Shown here in pieces: positions 1-6,602 of a DNA stretch of 32,111 nucleotides; position 1 is the stretch's first letter; each line of letters starts with the position of its first letter. The translations under genes were made by a program, and so were the position numbers. Origin of the DNA: Caldisericum sp. (lineage in GTDB: Bacteria; Caldisericota; Caldisericia; Caldisericales; Caldisericaceae); the NCBI GenBank assembly GCA_022759145.1, contig JAEMPV010000062.1, positions 58,300-90,410 of the forward strand, written 5' to 3'. Below the pieces are notes generated by a model. The model was not told the DNA's origin. It did not search any database and was given only the letters and a program-made list of their open reading frames with translations.

Positions 1-1460
1 AATCTTTCAAGGTCTTTAACTTCTCCAAATCCTTTTGAAATACTGTCGATAATCTTGTACATTTCTTCAGTTCCAACACGGCAAGGTGTGCATTTGCCAC
101 AGGACTCATGTCTGAAGAAGTAGGCAATGTTTTTTGCAATATCAACAATGCACCTATCCTCACTTAAGACAACAATAGAACCTGATCCAGGACCTGCTTC
201 AATTAGAGCAAGCGAGTTGAAGTCAACAGGAGTATCAATTTCGTTTGGAGTAATAAGGCTTCCTGAAACACCTCCAAGTATAACTCCTTTAAGTTTCTTC
301 CCACCTTTAATTCCAAATCCTACATCATTAATTATGGATGAAAGTTTCACTCCAAATGGTATTTCAATAACGCCTTTGTAATTTACATCGCCCATAAGGC
401 TAAAAAGTTTTGTTCCGTAAGAGCCCGGCACACCGAATTTCTTAAACCACTCTGCCCCGTTAACAACTATCGGTGGAACATTTGCAAGAGTCTCAACATT
501 ATTAATTACAGTTGGTTTTCCCCAGAGTCCACAGGTTGGCGGATATGGAGGCTTTTTCCGTGGCTCACCACGTTTACCTTCTATTGATTCAATAAGTGCG
601 GTTTCCTCTCCACAAATATAAGCGCCTGCTCCCTTTTTAATTTCTATGTCAAAACTAAACCCAGAGCCTAAAATATTTTCACCAAGGAAGCCGTATGAAC
701 GAGCCTGGTTAATAGCTTTCTGGAGCCTCCTGATTGAAAGGTCGTATTCGCCTCTAATATAGATATACCCATAATTTGCACCTGTTGCAAAACCAGCCAA
801 AATCATTCCCTCAATAAGAAGGTGAGGGTCTCCTTCCATTATTACCCTATCTTTAAAAGTCCCTGGTTCACCTTCATCAGCATTGCAGATAACATATTTA
901 ACATCACTTTTTGCTTTTGCCGTAAATTCCCACTTTTTACCAGTAGGAAATCCAGCCCCACCACGCCCTCTTAATTCAGATGCCTTAACTTCTTCCAAAA
1001 CCCATTGAGGCCCTTTTTCTATCGCCTTCTCTAAGGCAAGATAACCGTCCTCTGCAATGTATTCCTCTATGGACTCTGGATTGATAACACCTACTCTCTT
1101 TAATAAAACTCTTTTCTGAATAGAAAGGACTCTTTCTGCACGGCTTTCAGTTACTGTAACATCTTTCTTGCCAATTTCATGGGCAAGTTCCTTTACTATT
1201 CTTCCTTTTAAAAGGTGTTCTTTAATAATTCGAGGAACATCATTTTGAGTAACAGGTGCATATATAACGCCATCGGGATAAACCGCTATTGCAACACCGA
1301 TATCTTCAAAACCAAGACTACCGGTTGGCGCAACGAGAACTTCTTCATCAAGCCCGAGAGCTCTCAATTCTTTAGAAATAAGTTCTTCAATCTCCTTTGC
1401 ACCTTTTGAAAGGCTCTTTGAATCCTCTGCAACAAGAATGTGACTTCTGTACATTTTCAT
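1..1460 (-). CDS. nuoF: NuoF-like flavoprotein subunit (second copy), C-terminus cut by window edge
   Basis: Partial: it starts at ATG 1460 and runs off the left edge after about 486 codons. Visible are an N-terminal thioredoxin-like domain (residues 1-75), the FMN/NADH-binding core with GRGGAGFPTG and CNADEGEPGTFKDR, an SLBB-type region and the start of the [4Fe-4S] motif ESCGKCTPC. The EPGTFKDR form is that of complex I NuoF, whereas the neighbouring NuoF at 1851-3506 carries the HydB/HndC form DPGAYMDR, so the two are different paralogues. The N-terminal domain aligns without gaps to that neighbour, but its four cluster cysteines are replaced by Ala11, Ser16, Ser48 and Glu52. The start overlaps the upstream nuoE stop as ATGA, with GGGAGG upstream. 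Expected role: NAD(P)H oxidation or NAD(P) reduction by FMN in a soluble hydrogenase-type or bifurcating complex. Partner subunits, perhaps a hydrogenase, would lie beyond the edge. Confidence 0.9.
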   Translation of the reverse strand, partial: MKMYRSHILVAEDSKSLSKGAKEIEELISKELRALGLDEEVLVAPTGSLGFEDIGVAIAVYPDGVIYAPVTQNDVPRIIKEHLLKGRIVKELAHEIGKKDVTVTESRAERVLSIQKRVLLKRVGVINPESIEEYIAEDGYLALEKAIEKGPQWVLEEVKASELRGRGGAGFPTGKKWEFTAKAKSDVKYVICNADEGEPGTFKDRVIMEGDPHLLIEGMILAGFATGANYGYIYIRGEYDLSIRRLQKAINQARSYGFLGENILGSGFSFDIEIKKGAGAYICGEETALIESIEGKRGEPRKKPPYPPTCGLWGKPTVINNVETLANVPPIVVNGAEWFKKFGVPGSYGTKLFSLMGDVNYKGVIEIPFGVKLSSIINDVGFGIKGGKKLKGVILGGVSGSLITPNEIDTPVDFNSLALIEAGPGSGSIVVLSEDRCIVDIAKNIAYFFRHESCGKCTPCRVGTEEMYKIIDSISKGFGEVKDLER

Positions 1461-1885
1461 AGGACACCCTCCCGCACCTTCTTAAGTATGACCGGGATAT
1501 CTTCCTCCTTGAGATTTCCAAAAGGTACATCATCAATCATCATAGAAGGTGCAATAGAACACATTCCAAGGCAACTTGATTCTTCAAGCGTGAATTCTTT
1601 ATCTTCAGTTGTTTCGCCAAAATCTACCCCTAATTCCTCCTTGAGTTTTTTAACAATTTTTTCACCATCTGCAAGATGACATGATAAACTTCTACAAACC
1701 CTTATAATATGCTTTCCTCTTGGCTTTACAGAAAACATGGTATAGAAGGTAACAACACCATAAACTTTTGCAGGGCTTGTTTTAAAAGTATCTGCTACTT
1801 TTTTTGCCAGATTTTCTGGAACATAATTTTCAGGATTTGATTCCTGAATTTCATGCAGGACGTCTATTAACGACTTTCCCTTCAT
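1457..1885 (-). CDS. nuoE: NuoE-like [2Fe-2S] subunit (second copy)
   Basis: A 142-residue thioredoxin-fold [2Fe-2S] protein of the NuoE/HydC/HndA family. The helical N-terminal part leads into KVYGVVTFYTMF (40-51), a family signature. The four cluster ligands are present as C64-x4-C69 and C105-x3-C109 (SSCLGMCSIAP). It would carry electrons between the FMN of NuoF and other clusters. The start at 1885 lies 35 bases inside the 3' end of the upstream nuoF in another frame and has a GAGGGGGG ribosome binding site, so translation is probably coupled. The stop overlaps the next nuoF start by 4 bases. It is the second of two NuoE genes in this operon and pairs by position with the cysteine-poor NuoF that follows. 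The complex it belongs to is inferred from context. Confidence 0.92.
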   Translation of the reverse strand: MKGKSLIDVLHEIQESNPENYVPENLAKKVADTFKTSPAKVYGVVTFYTMFSVKPRGKHIIRVCRSLSCHLADGEKIVKKLKEELGVDFGETTEDKEFTLEESSCLGMCSIAPSMMIDDVPFGNLKEEDIPVILKKVREGVL

Positions 1886-3506
1886 TTTTTGCCCCCCTCA
1901 TTGAACAAACATTTGCAGGACACTTTTTGTCCTTTATATGTGCAATGTATTCATCCCTAAAGTATCTAAGCGTTGACAAAACAGGATTAGGTGCAGTTTG
2001 CCCTAAACCACAAAGAGATGTTAACTTAATAATATTCCCAAGTTTTTCAAGCCTGTCAATATCTTCCATTGTGCCATTTCCTGAGGTAATTTTTTCAAGG
2101 ATATTTAACATCTGCCTTGTTCCTTCTCTACAAGGAGTGCATTTTCCACAGGACTCATCAACTGTAAATTTCAGGAAGAACTTTGCAACATCCACCATAC
2201 AACTTGTCTCATCCATAATAATAAGCCCACCTGAACCCATAATTGTGCCAAGTTGTGGAAGGTTTTCGTAGTCCATAGGAACATCAAGATATTCTGCAGG
2301 AATAACTCCACCAGAAGGTCCGCCTGTTTGAGCTGCCTTAAACGTATGACCCTCGGGAATACCTCCTCCAATATCAAAGACTATTGTTCTAAGAGGTGTT
2401 CCAAGTGGCACTTCGACTAAACCCGTAATATTAACTTTTCCTGCAAGAGCAAAAACTTTTGTCCCCGGGCTTTTCTCCGTTCCAAATTTTCTAAAGAATT
2501 GGGCTCCCTTTTCTATAATTACAGGGACATTTGCAAGAGTCTCAACATTATTTATTACAGTCGGCTTACCAAATACACCTTTTTGTGCGGGGAACGGTGG
2601 CTTCTTTCTTGGCTCTCCACGCTTACCTTCAATAGAGTTTATAAGAGCCGTTTCTTCGCCGCATACAAACGCACCAGCACCCATTCTCAACTCAATATCA
2701 AAAGAAAAATTCGTTCCAAAAATATTTTTTCCTAATAAGCCTGCTGCTCTTGCTTGCTTTATTGCTATCTCAAGCCTCTTAACTGCAAGTGGGTATTCTG
2801 CTCTTACATAGATGTAACCTTTCTGTGCACCAATAGCGTATCCTGCAATAGCCATTCCTTCAAGGACTGAATGCGGGTCTCCTTCAAGAATCGACCTATC
2901 CATATATGCCCCAGGGTCCCCTTCGTCTGCATTACATATTATGTATTTGGTGTCGGACTGTTGTTTATACGCAAATTCCCACTTCTGACCAGTCGGGAAG
3001 CCTGCTCCTCCACGACCTCTTAATCCTGAATCCTTTATAACCTTAATCACATCTTCAGGAGTCATTTCTGTAAGTGCCTTAGCTAAGGCTTCATAACCAC
3101 CCTGTGCAATGTATTCGTTTATATCTTCCGGATTAATCAATCCGCAGTTTCTAAGAACTATTTTAGTCTGCTTTGCAAAGAATGGCACCTCGTTCAATGT
3201 AGGGAATTGTTTTTCTTCTTGTTTCCAAAGCAATCTTTTAACAGGTCTGCCTTTAAGGAAGTGCTCTTCAACAATTTCCTTTGCATCCTCTGGTTTAACT
3301 TTTGTGTAAATAACCCCCTCAGGATATACAACCATAAGAGGACCTAACTGACAAGAACCCATACAACCAGTTTCAACAATATTTACTTCCTCTGTTAAAT
3401 CGTGTTTTTTAAGTTCTTCTTTCAGTGCATCTTCAAATCCGTTACCACCCGCGGCAAGACATTGTGCTCCTGCACAAATAAGTGCATGAATTCTATAAAT
3501 TTTCAT
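1851..3506 (-). CDS. nuoF: HydB/HndC-type NuoF flavoprotein with shortened C-terminus
   Basis: A 551-residue NADH-binding subunit of the HydB/HndC type. Domains in order: thioredoxin-like [2Fe-2S] domain with C11, C16, C48 and C52 (TGCMGSCQLGP); FMN/NAD core with GRGGAGFPTG (164-173) and CNADEGDPGAYMDR (191-204); SLBB region; and a [4Fe-4S] site with ESCGKCTPC (C453, C456, C459) and C499. HydB and HndC proteins usually continue into a two-cluster ferredoxin domain. Here the chain stops soon after KKCPANVC (C529, C534), where that domain would begin, so only a remnant is left. It has an AAGGAG ribosome binding site and follows the HndB-like gene by 3 bases. The likely role is the FMN-bearing NAD(P)H site of a soluble hydrogenase-like or bifurcating complex. 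The family is clear; the physiological partner is not visible. Confidence 0.93.
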   Translation of the reverse strand: MKIYRIHALICAGAQCLAAGGNGFEDALKEELKKHDLTEEVNIVETGCMGSCQLGPLMVVYPEGVIYTKVKPEDAKEIVEEHFLKGRPVKRLLWKQEEKQFPTLNEVPFFAKQTKIVLRNCGLINPEDINEYIAQGGYEALAKALTEMTPEDVIKVIKDSGLRGRGGAGFPTGQKWEFAYKQQSDTKYIICNADEGDPGAYMDRSILEGDPHSVLEGMAIAGYAIGAQKGYIYVRAEYPLAVKRLEIAIKQARAAGLLGKNIFGTNFSFDIELRMGAGAFVCGEETALINSIEGKRGEPRKKPPFPAQKGVFGKPTVINNVETLANVPVIIEKGAQFFRKFGTEKSPGTKVFALAGKVNITGLVEVPLGTPLRTIVFDIGGGIPEGHTFKAAQTGGPSGGVIPAEYLDVPMDYENLPQLGTIMGSGGLIIMDETSCMVDVAKFFLKFTVDESCGKCTPCREGTRQMLNILEKITSGNGTMEDIDRLEKLGNIIKLTSLCGLGQTAPNPVLSTLRYFRDEYIAHIKDKKCPANVCSMRGAKNEGKVVNRRPA

Positions 3507-3509
3507 GAA

Positions 3510-3878
3510 TTACTCCTTTGCAATAACCCAATCGCTTACTATTTGTCCGTTAATTACATGAGATGCAACAATTTCTCTTGCCATATCGGGGGTAACATGC
3601 CCATAAAAAACCTTTACACCATCCCTTTCAACTACAACAACTGGCTCTTCAACATCAAGCCCCATTGAGCCCCTCTCTATGATCTGAACATCTGTAAAGT
3701 TCCTTTTCTGGAGTTCGTCAAGGATTGCAAGAAGCACATCCCTTGCTCCTGCTGCAATTCCAACAGTGCCCATGCTAATGTAGATTTTTACTTTTGCTTC
3801 TCCCTGTCTTGCTTTCAAAAATGACTGAGCCTGCTCTCTTAGTTTTCTCAATTCTTCAATTGATTTAATTTTGTCCAT
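3510..3878 (-). CDS. HndB-like thioredoxin-fold protein lacking all cysteines
   Basis: A 122-residue protein whose fold and motifs match HndB-type [2Fe-2S] proteins of hydrogenase operons: a helical N-terminus (SIEELRKLREQA), then a thioredoxin-like domain with MGTVGIAAGARDVL (36-49), ERGSMGLDVEEP (68-79) and a VTPDMAREIV segment. In the usual HndB form the corresponding places read TCGIA and TGCxGxC. Here they are Val39, Ser71 and Asp75, and the whole protein contains no cysteine, so it cannot bind a conventional [2Fe-2S] cluster. It sits between the HATPase gene (start adjoins the stop TAA, GGAGGT ribosome binding site) and nuoF (3-base gap). It may be a structural subunit or a sensor or adaptor within the complex; this is inference. 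Cysteine-free versions may exist elsewhere, which I cannot check. Confidence 0.85.
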   Translation of the reverse strand: MDKIKSIEELRKLREQAQSFLKARQGEAKVKIYISMGTVGIAAGARDVLLAILDELQKRNFTDVQIIERGSMGLDVEEPVVVVERDGVKVFYGHVTPDMAREIVASHVINGQIVSDWVIAKE

Positions 3879-4424
3879 TTAAGCACCTCCATGCAATTCT
3901 TTTATTCTTTCGCTTATGAATTCTTTAATTCCGTTCAAAACTAAAGGAGTACAAATAGTTTCATTGCAAATATTCCTCAACTCTTCTGTTGAGATTTCAA
4001 AAACATTCCCATTAACTTCATGCCTGTACTTCAGATTTACCTCGGGATGGGTTGCTAAAACCGTAACAATTGTACTTGGCAAATCACCAAGAGGAGGTGT
4101 ATCGATATGAGATTTTCTGAAACAAATTTTGACTCTTGTTCCCTTCCCTTTCTCGCTTTCAATATATACACCACCATCGCAGGACTCTGCTTCAAGTTTT
4201 AAAAGAGGAAGTCCCAGCCCGACCTTCTTATTTGTTGATGTTGTTGTAAAAGGATCAAAAACTTGTTTAATCAAGTTTTCGTCCATCCCACACCCATCAT
4301 CCTTAATTTCTATAGAAATTAAATCCTTGTAATCATCTTCTATAATATTTAATTCAATATTTTTCGCATTTGCCTTTAGAGAATTCTCTATTATATCAAG
4401 GATGTTGAGCGAAAGTTCTTTCAC
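3879..4424 (-). CDS. Stand-alone HATPase_c (GHKL) ATP-binding protein in hydrogenase-type operon
   Basis: A 181-residue protein that is essentially a histidine-kinase-type ATPase domain. It shows the N box (DIIENSLKANAK, 10-21), the G1 box DDGCGM (42-47), the F box DPFTTT, the G2 box GLGLPLL (69-75) and a GKGT G3-like motif near residue 93. No phosphoacceptor-helix domain, membrane segment or sensor domain is present. The last 70 residues form a separate small domain I do not recognise. Such ATPases are known as companions of [FeFe]-hydrogenase and NuoEF-type operons in anaerobes. They could phosphorylate a partner or act as an ATP-dependent switch or assembly factor. The start overlaps the upstream nuoE stop as ATGA. 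The domain call is firm; the function is unknown. Confidence 0.88.
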   Translation of the reverse strand: MKELSLNILDIIENSLKANAKNIELNIIEDDYKDLISIEIKDDGCGMDENLIKQVFDPFTTTSTNKKVGLGLPLLKLEAESCDGGVYIESEKGKGTRVKICFRKSHIDTPPLGDLPSTIVTVLATHPEVNLKYRHEVNGNVFEISTEELRNICNETICTPLVLNGIKEFISERIKELHGGA

Positions 4425-4888
4425 TCCATATACCTCTCAAGAATTTCTATTGCTTTTTCGGGGGTTAACTTTCCATAGATATCTTTTCCGTCAACTGCCA
4501 TAGCAGGCGCAAGACCACAGCAACCAAGACAACGCACAATTCTTACAGCAAATTTTCCGTCCTTTGTGATTTGATTTGGCTTAATGCCTAATTTTTCGCA
4601 AAGCGCGTTTAAAACAGACTCTCCACCTTTAACATAGCAGGCTGTCCCCATACACATCATAATGACATGATCTGCATCTTTTGTTAATTTGAAGAAATTG
4701 TAAAATGTAACAACACCATAAACCTTTGATAGTGGAACTTTTAGTTTTTCTGCGATGTAGACAAGGACATCTTTTGGAAGATAACCAAGAGCCTCCTGAG
4801 TACCATGCAAGACCTGAATTAGCGACTCTGGCTTTGCTCCCCATTTTCTTATTTCCATGTCTACCGCAGGGAAGTTTTTTGTATCCAT
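4421..4888 (-). CDS. nuoE: NuoE-like [2Fe-2S] subunit (first copy)
   Basis: A 155-residue NuoE/HydC/HndA-family thioredoxin-fold protein. It has the family segment KVYGVVTFYNFF (55-66) and the cluster ligands C79-x4-C84 and C120-x3-C124 (VRCLGCCGLAP). The start ATG at 4888 has a near-ideal AAAGGAGG ribosome binding site and lies 18 bases after the ArsR-type gene, so it is probably co-transcribed with it. It is the first structural gene of the operon and is followed by the ATPase with a 4-base overlap. Expected role: electron relay to or from the FMN of a NuoF partner. Its sequence differs clearly from the NuoE at 1457-1885, so the two are not a recent duplication. Confidence 0.93.
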   Translation of the reverse strand: MDTKNFPAVDMEIRKWGAKPESLIQVLHGTQEALGYLPKDVLVYIAEKLKVPLSKVYGVVTFYNFFKLTKDADHVIMMCMGTACYVKGGESVLNALCEKLGIKPNQITKDGKFAVRIVRCLGCCGLAPAMAVDGKDIYGKLTPEKAIEILERYME

Positions 4889-4906
4889 CTTTCCTCCTTT
4901 CGAAAA

Positions 4907-5236
4907 TTATACTTTTACTTTCTTTTCCTTACCCAAATAAAGTTCACTTACTTGCTCTATTATATCTCTGAACTTTTCGTTTTTTAATCTATAATACACA
5001 TTACGTTTCACTTTTCTTCTCGAAACCCAGCCTGCTCTGTAAAGCCTATAGAGATTTAAAGATACCGTTGGTTCTTTCATTTTTAATTTTTCGACAATTT
5101 CTTTCACTGTATGCTCACCAGTTGTTAAATAACACACGATTGCAACCCGTATTGGATTGCCAATAGCAGATAGGAATTCCGACGCTTGAACGCATTTACT
5201 AAAACTATCGCAGAGCAATTTCCTTTTTTCTTCCAT
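4907..5236 (-). CDS. ArsR-family winged-helix repressor
   Basis: A 109-residue winged-helix DNA-binding protein. AIGNPIRVAIVCYL is the typical ArsR helix entry, followed by the recognition helix region TVKEIVEKLKMKEPTVSLNLYRLYRAGWV and a basic wing RRKVKRNVYYRL. Cys10, Cys16 and Cys36 (numbered from the TTG at 5239) could form a metal- or redox-sensing site, but no classic CxC ArsR motif is present. It is first in the minus-strand operon and probably regulates it and perhaps the divergent DRTGG genes. I chose ATG 5236; a TTG codon directly before it (5239) is an alternative start. There is no ribosome binding site upstream, only a -10-like TAAAAT seven bases before the ATG, so the mRNA may be leaderless. 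The inducer is unknown. Confidence 0.87.
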   Translation of the reverse strand: MEEKRKLLCDSFSKCVQASEFLSAIGNPIRVAIVCYLTTGEHTVKEIVEKLKMKEPTVSLNLYRLYRAGWVSRRKVKRNVYYRLKNEKFRDIIEQVSELYLGKEKKVKV

Positions 5237-5243
5237 CAATAAT

Positions 5244-5272
5244 TATTTTATACAAAAATGAAAATTTTGCAA
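5244..5272 (-). promoter_or_regulatory. Putative promoter of the arsR-nuoEF operon
   Basis: On the minus strand TTGCAA (5272-5267) and TAAAAT (5249-5244) are 17 bases apart, a fair sigma-A pattern. The hexamer lies 7 bases before the ATG, giving a predicted leaderless transcript. The region is AT-rich, so a chance match is possible. Confidence 0.45.
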
Positions 5273-5400
5273 TATATTCAATAACTTTTTCACAAAAAAA
5301 TTTTAAAATAGAATAATGTTTATAAAGTTTTTTGATTTTTTATTTTGCTTACTTAATGTGAAAATTTTATCTCTTTTAATATATGAAATTTTTTCATTTT

Positions 5401-5409
5401 TGATAAAAT
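5401..5409 (+). promoter_or_regulatory. Extended -10 of DRTGG operon
   Basis: TGATAAAAT is an extended -10 element (TGn plus TAAAAT) placed six bases before the GTG start at 5416. No convincing -35 box or ribosome binding site is seen, which fits a leaderless transcript. Confidence 0.45.
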
Positions 5410-5415
5410 ATTAAT

Positions 5416-5784
5416 GTGAGAGTAGAAGAAATTATTAAAACAGTTAACGCCGAAGTGCTTCAGGAAGTTGGTAATTGGGATGCAAACATTAAATACGGAT
5501 TTGCTGCAGACCTCCTCTCAGATACACTTTTTGTTATAAGCAGGGAAGAAGAATCTATTCTATTAATAACTGGCGTAACGAATCCATCAGTTGTTAAAAC
5601 AGCAAAAATACTTGATATTCCCGTAGTATTAATTGCAAGAGGAAAACCCGTCGAGAAAGAAACAATTGAACTTGCAAGAAAAGAAAAAATAATCATCTTA
5701 AGGACGCCCCATATAGTGTTTGTTACATGTGGTCTTTTGTATAAGGCAGGACTGGAAGGAGCACCTTGGAAGATACAATACTAA
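5416..5784 (+). CDS. DRTGG-domain protein
   Basis: A 122-residue single-domain protein of the DRTGG type, related to domains found beside HPr kinase and CBS-domain proteins. It shows AADLLSDTLFVI, ITGVTNPSVVKTA, IPVVLIARGKP and ETIELARKEKIIILRT in the expected order. There is no catalytic domain, so it is probably a ligand-binding or interaction module. Such proteins are frequent in hydrogenase-linked gene sets of anaerobes together with RsbW-like kinases, as here. The start is GTG at 5416, because the nearby ATG is followed at once by a stop. No ribosome binding site precedes it. The 3' end overlaps the next gene by 19 bases. The ligand is unknown. Confidence 0.8.
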   Translation: MRVEEIIKTVNAEVLQEVGNWDANIKYGFAADLLSDTLFVISREEESILLITGVTNPSVVKTAKILDIPVVLIARGKPVEKETIELARKEKIIILRTPHIVFVTCGLLYKAGLEGAPWKIQY

Positions 5785-6602
5785 TTTCTGAATTTTTTGT
5801 TTTTGGAGACGATTTTGATCATCTCGGTGACGGGACATTAAAAACAAGAGAAAGTCTTAATTCAATGCTCGATGAGTTCGACATTTATAGAAATAATCCT
5901 GCACATAAGAAAGAGAATCTTAGAAGAGTGGGTGTGTGCTCATACGAAGCAGAGTCAAATATTGTAATACATGCAAAGTTCGGAATAATAAAAACTTTTG
6001 CAAATAAAGAGAAGATAAAGACCATTGCAAAAGACATTGGACCAGGAATATCAAAACTCCTTCTTGCGTTAACTCCAGGCTACTCTACTGCTTCTGAAAA
6101 AGCAAGAAAGTTGGGATTTGGGGCAGGGATGGGATTAAAAAATATCCAGAAAATTTCAGATTTTTTTATCATAACCTCAAAATTCGGAAAAGGGACATAT
6201 CTTGCATTCGAGGTTTGGAATAGAGAAGTTTCCAAAGGGGAGGTAAAAATGAAGATTAGAGACCTCATAGATGAACTTAAATTAGAGGTACTTACAAGTT
6301 TTAATGAAAAACAACTCGATAAAATTATTGATAGCGCTTATGCAGGCGATCTTTTAAGTAGAGTCCTTGCTAAAGCAAATGAAGATAGTGCATGGATAAC
6401 AATTCAAACTAATGTAAATGTGGTAGGCGTAGCGGTAATAAAGAGGGTACCAATCATAATCGTAACAGAGGGAGAACCTATACCAGAAGAAACAATTAAA
6501 AAAGCGGAGGAAAACTCCGTTATAATAGCACGGACAATGCTTCCAACATTTGAATTATCTGGAAAACTCTATACTCTTCTTGAAAGAGAAAGGTCTAAAT
6601 AA
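5766..6602 (+). CDS. RsbW/RsbT-like anti-sigma kinase fused to a DRTGG domain
   Basis: A 278-residue two-domain protein. Residues 1-155 are an anti-sigma-type serine/threonine kinase ATPase: SYEAESNIVIHA (N box), KDIGPGISK (G1), then GYSTASEKARKLGFGAGMGL (G2) and KFGKGTYL. Residues 162-278 are a DRTGG domain with AGDLLSRVLA, IIIVTEGEPIPEETIKKAEE and SVIIARTML, paralogous to the preceding gene. The start is TTG 5766, supported by GGAAGGAG four bases upstream and overlapping the previous stop. Residue 162 is a Met with its own strong internal ribosome binding site (see 6234-6251), so a separate DRTGG product is possible. The likely role is phosphorylation or partner switching tied to the divergent NuoEF operon, which is inferred from context only. 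It ends in an 8-base overlap with the convergent gene. Confidence 0.82.
   Translation: MEDTILISEFFVFGDDFDHLGDGTLKTRESLNSMLDEFDIYRNNPAHKKENLRRVGVCSYEAESNIVIHAKFGIIKTFANKEKIKTIAKDIGPGISKLLLALTPGYSTASEKARKLGFGAGMGLKNIQKISDFFIITSKFGKGTYLAFEVWNREVSKGEVKMKIRDLIDELKLEVLTSFNEKQLDKIIDSAYAGDLLSRVLAKANEDSAWITIQTNVNVVGVAVIKRVPIIIVTEGEPIPEETIKKAEENSVIIARTMLPTFELSGKLYTLLERERSK
6234..6251 (+). promoter_or_regulatory. Internal Shine-Dalgarno and in-frame ATG
   Basis: AAAGGGGAGGT at 6234-6244 lies four bases before an in-frame ATG at 6249, exactly at the boundary between the kinase and DRTGG domains. It could start a separate 117-residue DRTGG protein in addition to the fused product. Confidence 0.6.

Larger units (their letters stand above)
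5237..5415. promoter_or_regulatory. Divergent intergenic region with repeated AT-rich half-sites
   Basis: A 179-base, very AT-rich spacer between the divergent arsR-nuo and DRTGG units. TGAAAATTTT occurs at 5259-5268 and again at 5359-5368, and ATGAAATTTTTTCAT, an inverted repeat with 6-base arms, is at 5384-5398. These could be binding sites for the adjacent ArsR protein, but base composition makes such matches cheap. No small ORF or RNA gene is evident. Confidence 0.35.

Noticed and set aside
1804-2271. 155-codon plus-strand frame opposite nuoF
   Set aside because: It is a shadow of the well-conserved NuoF coding strand, without a ribosome binding site.
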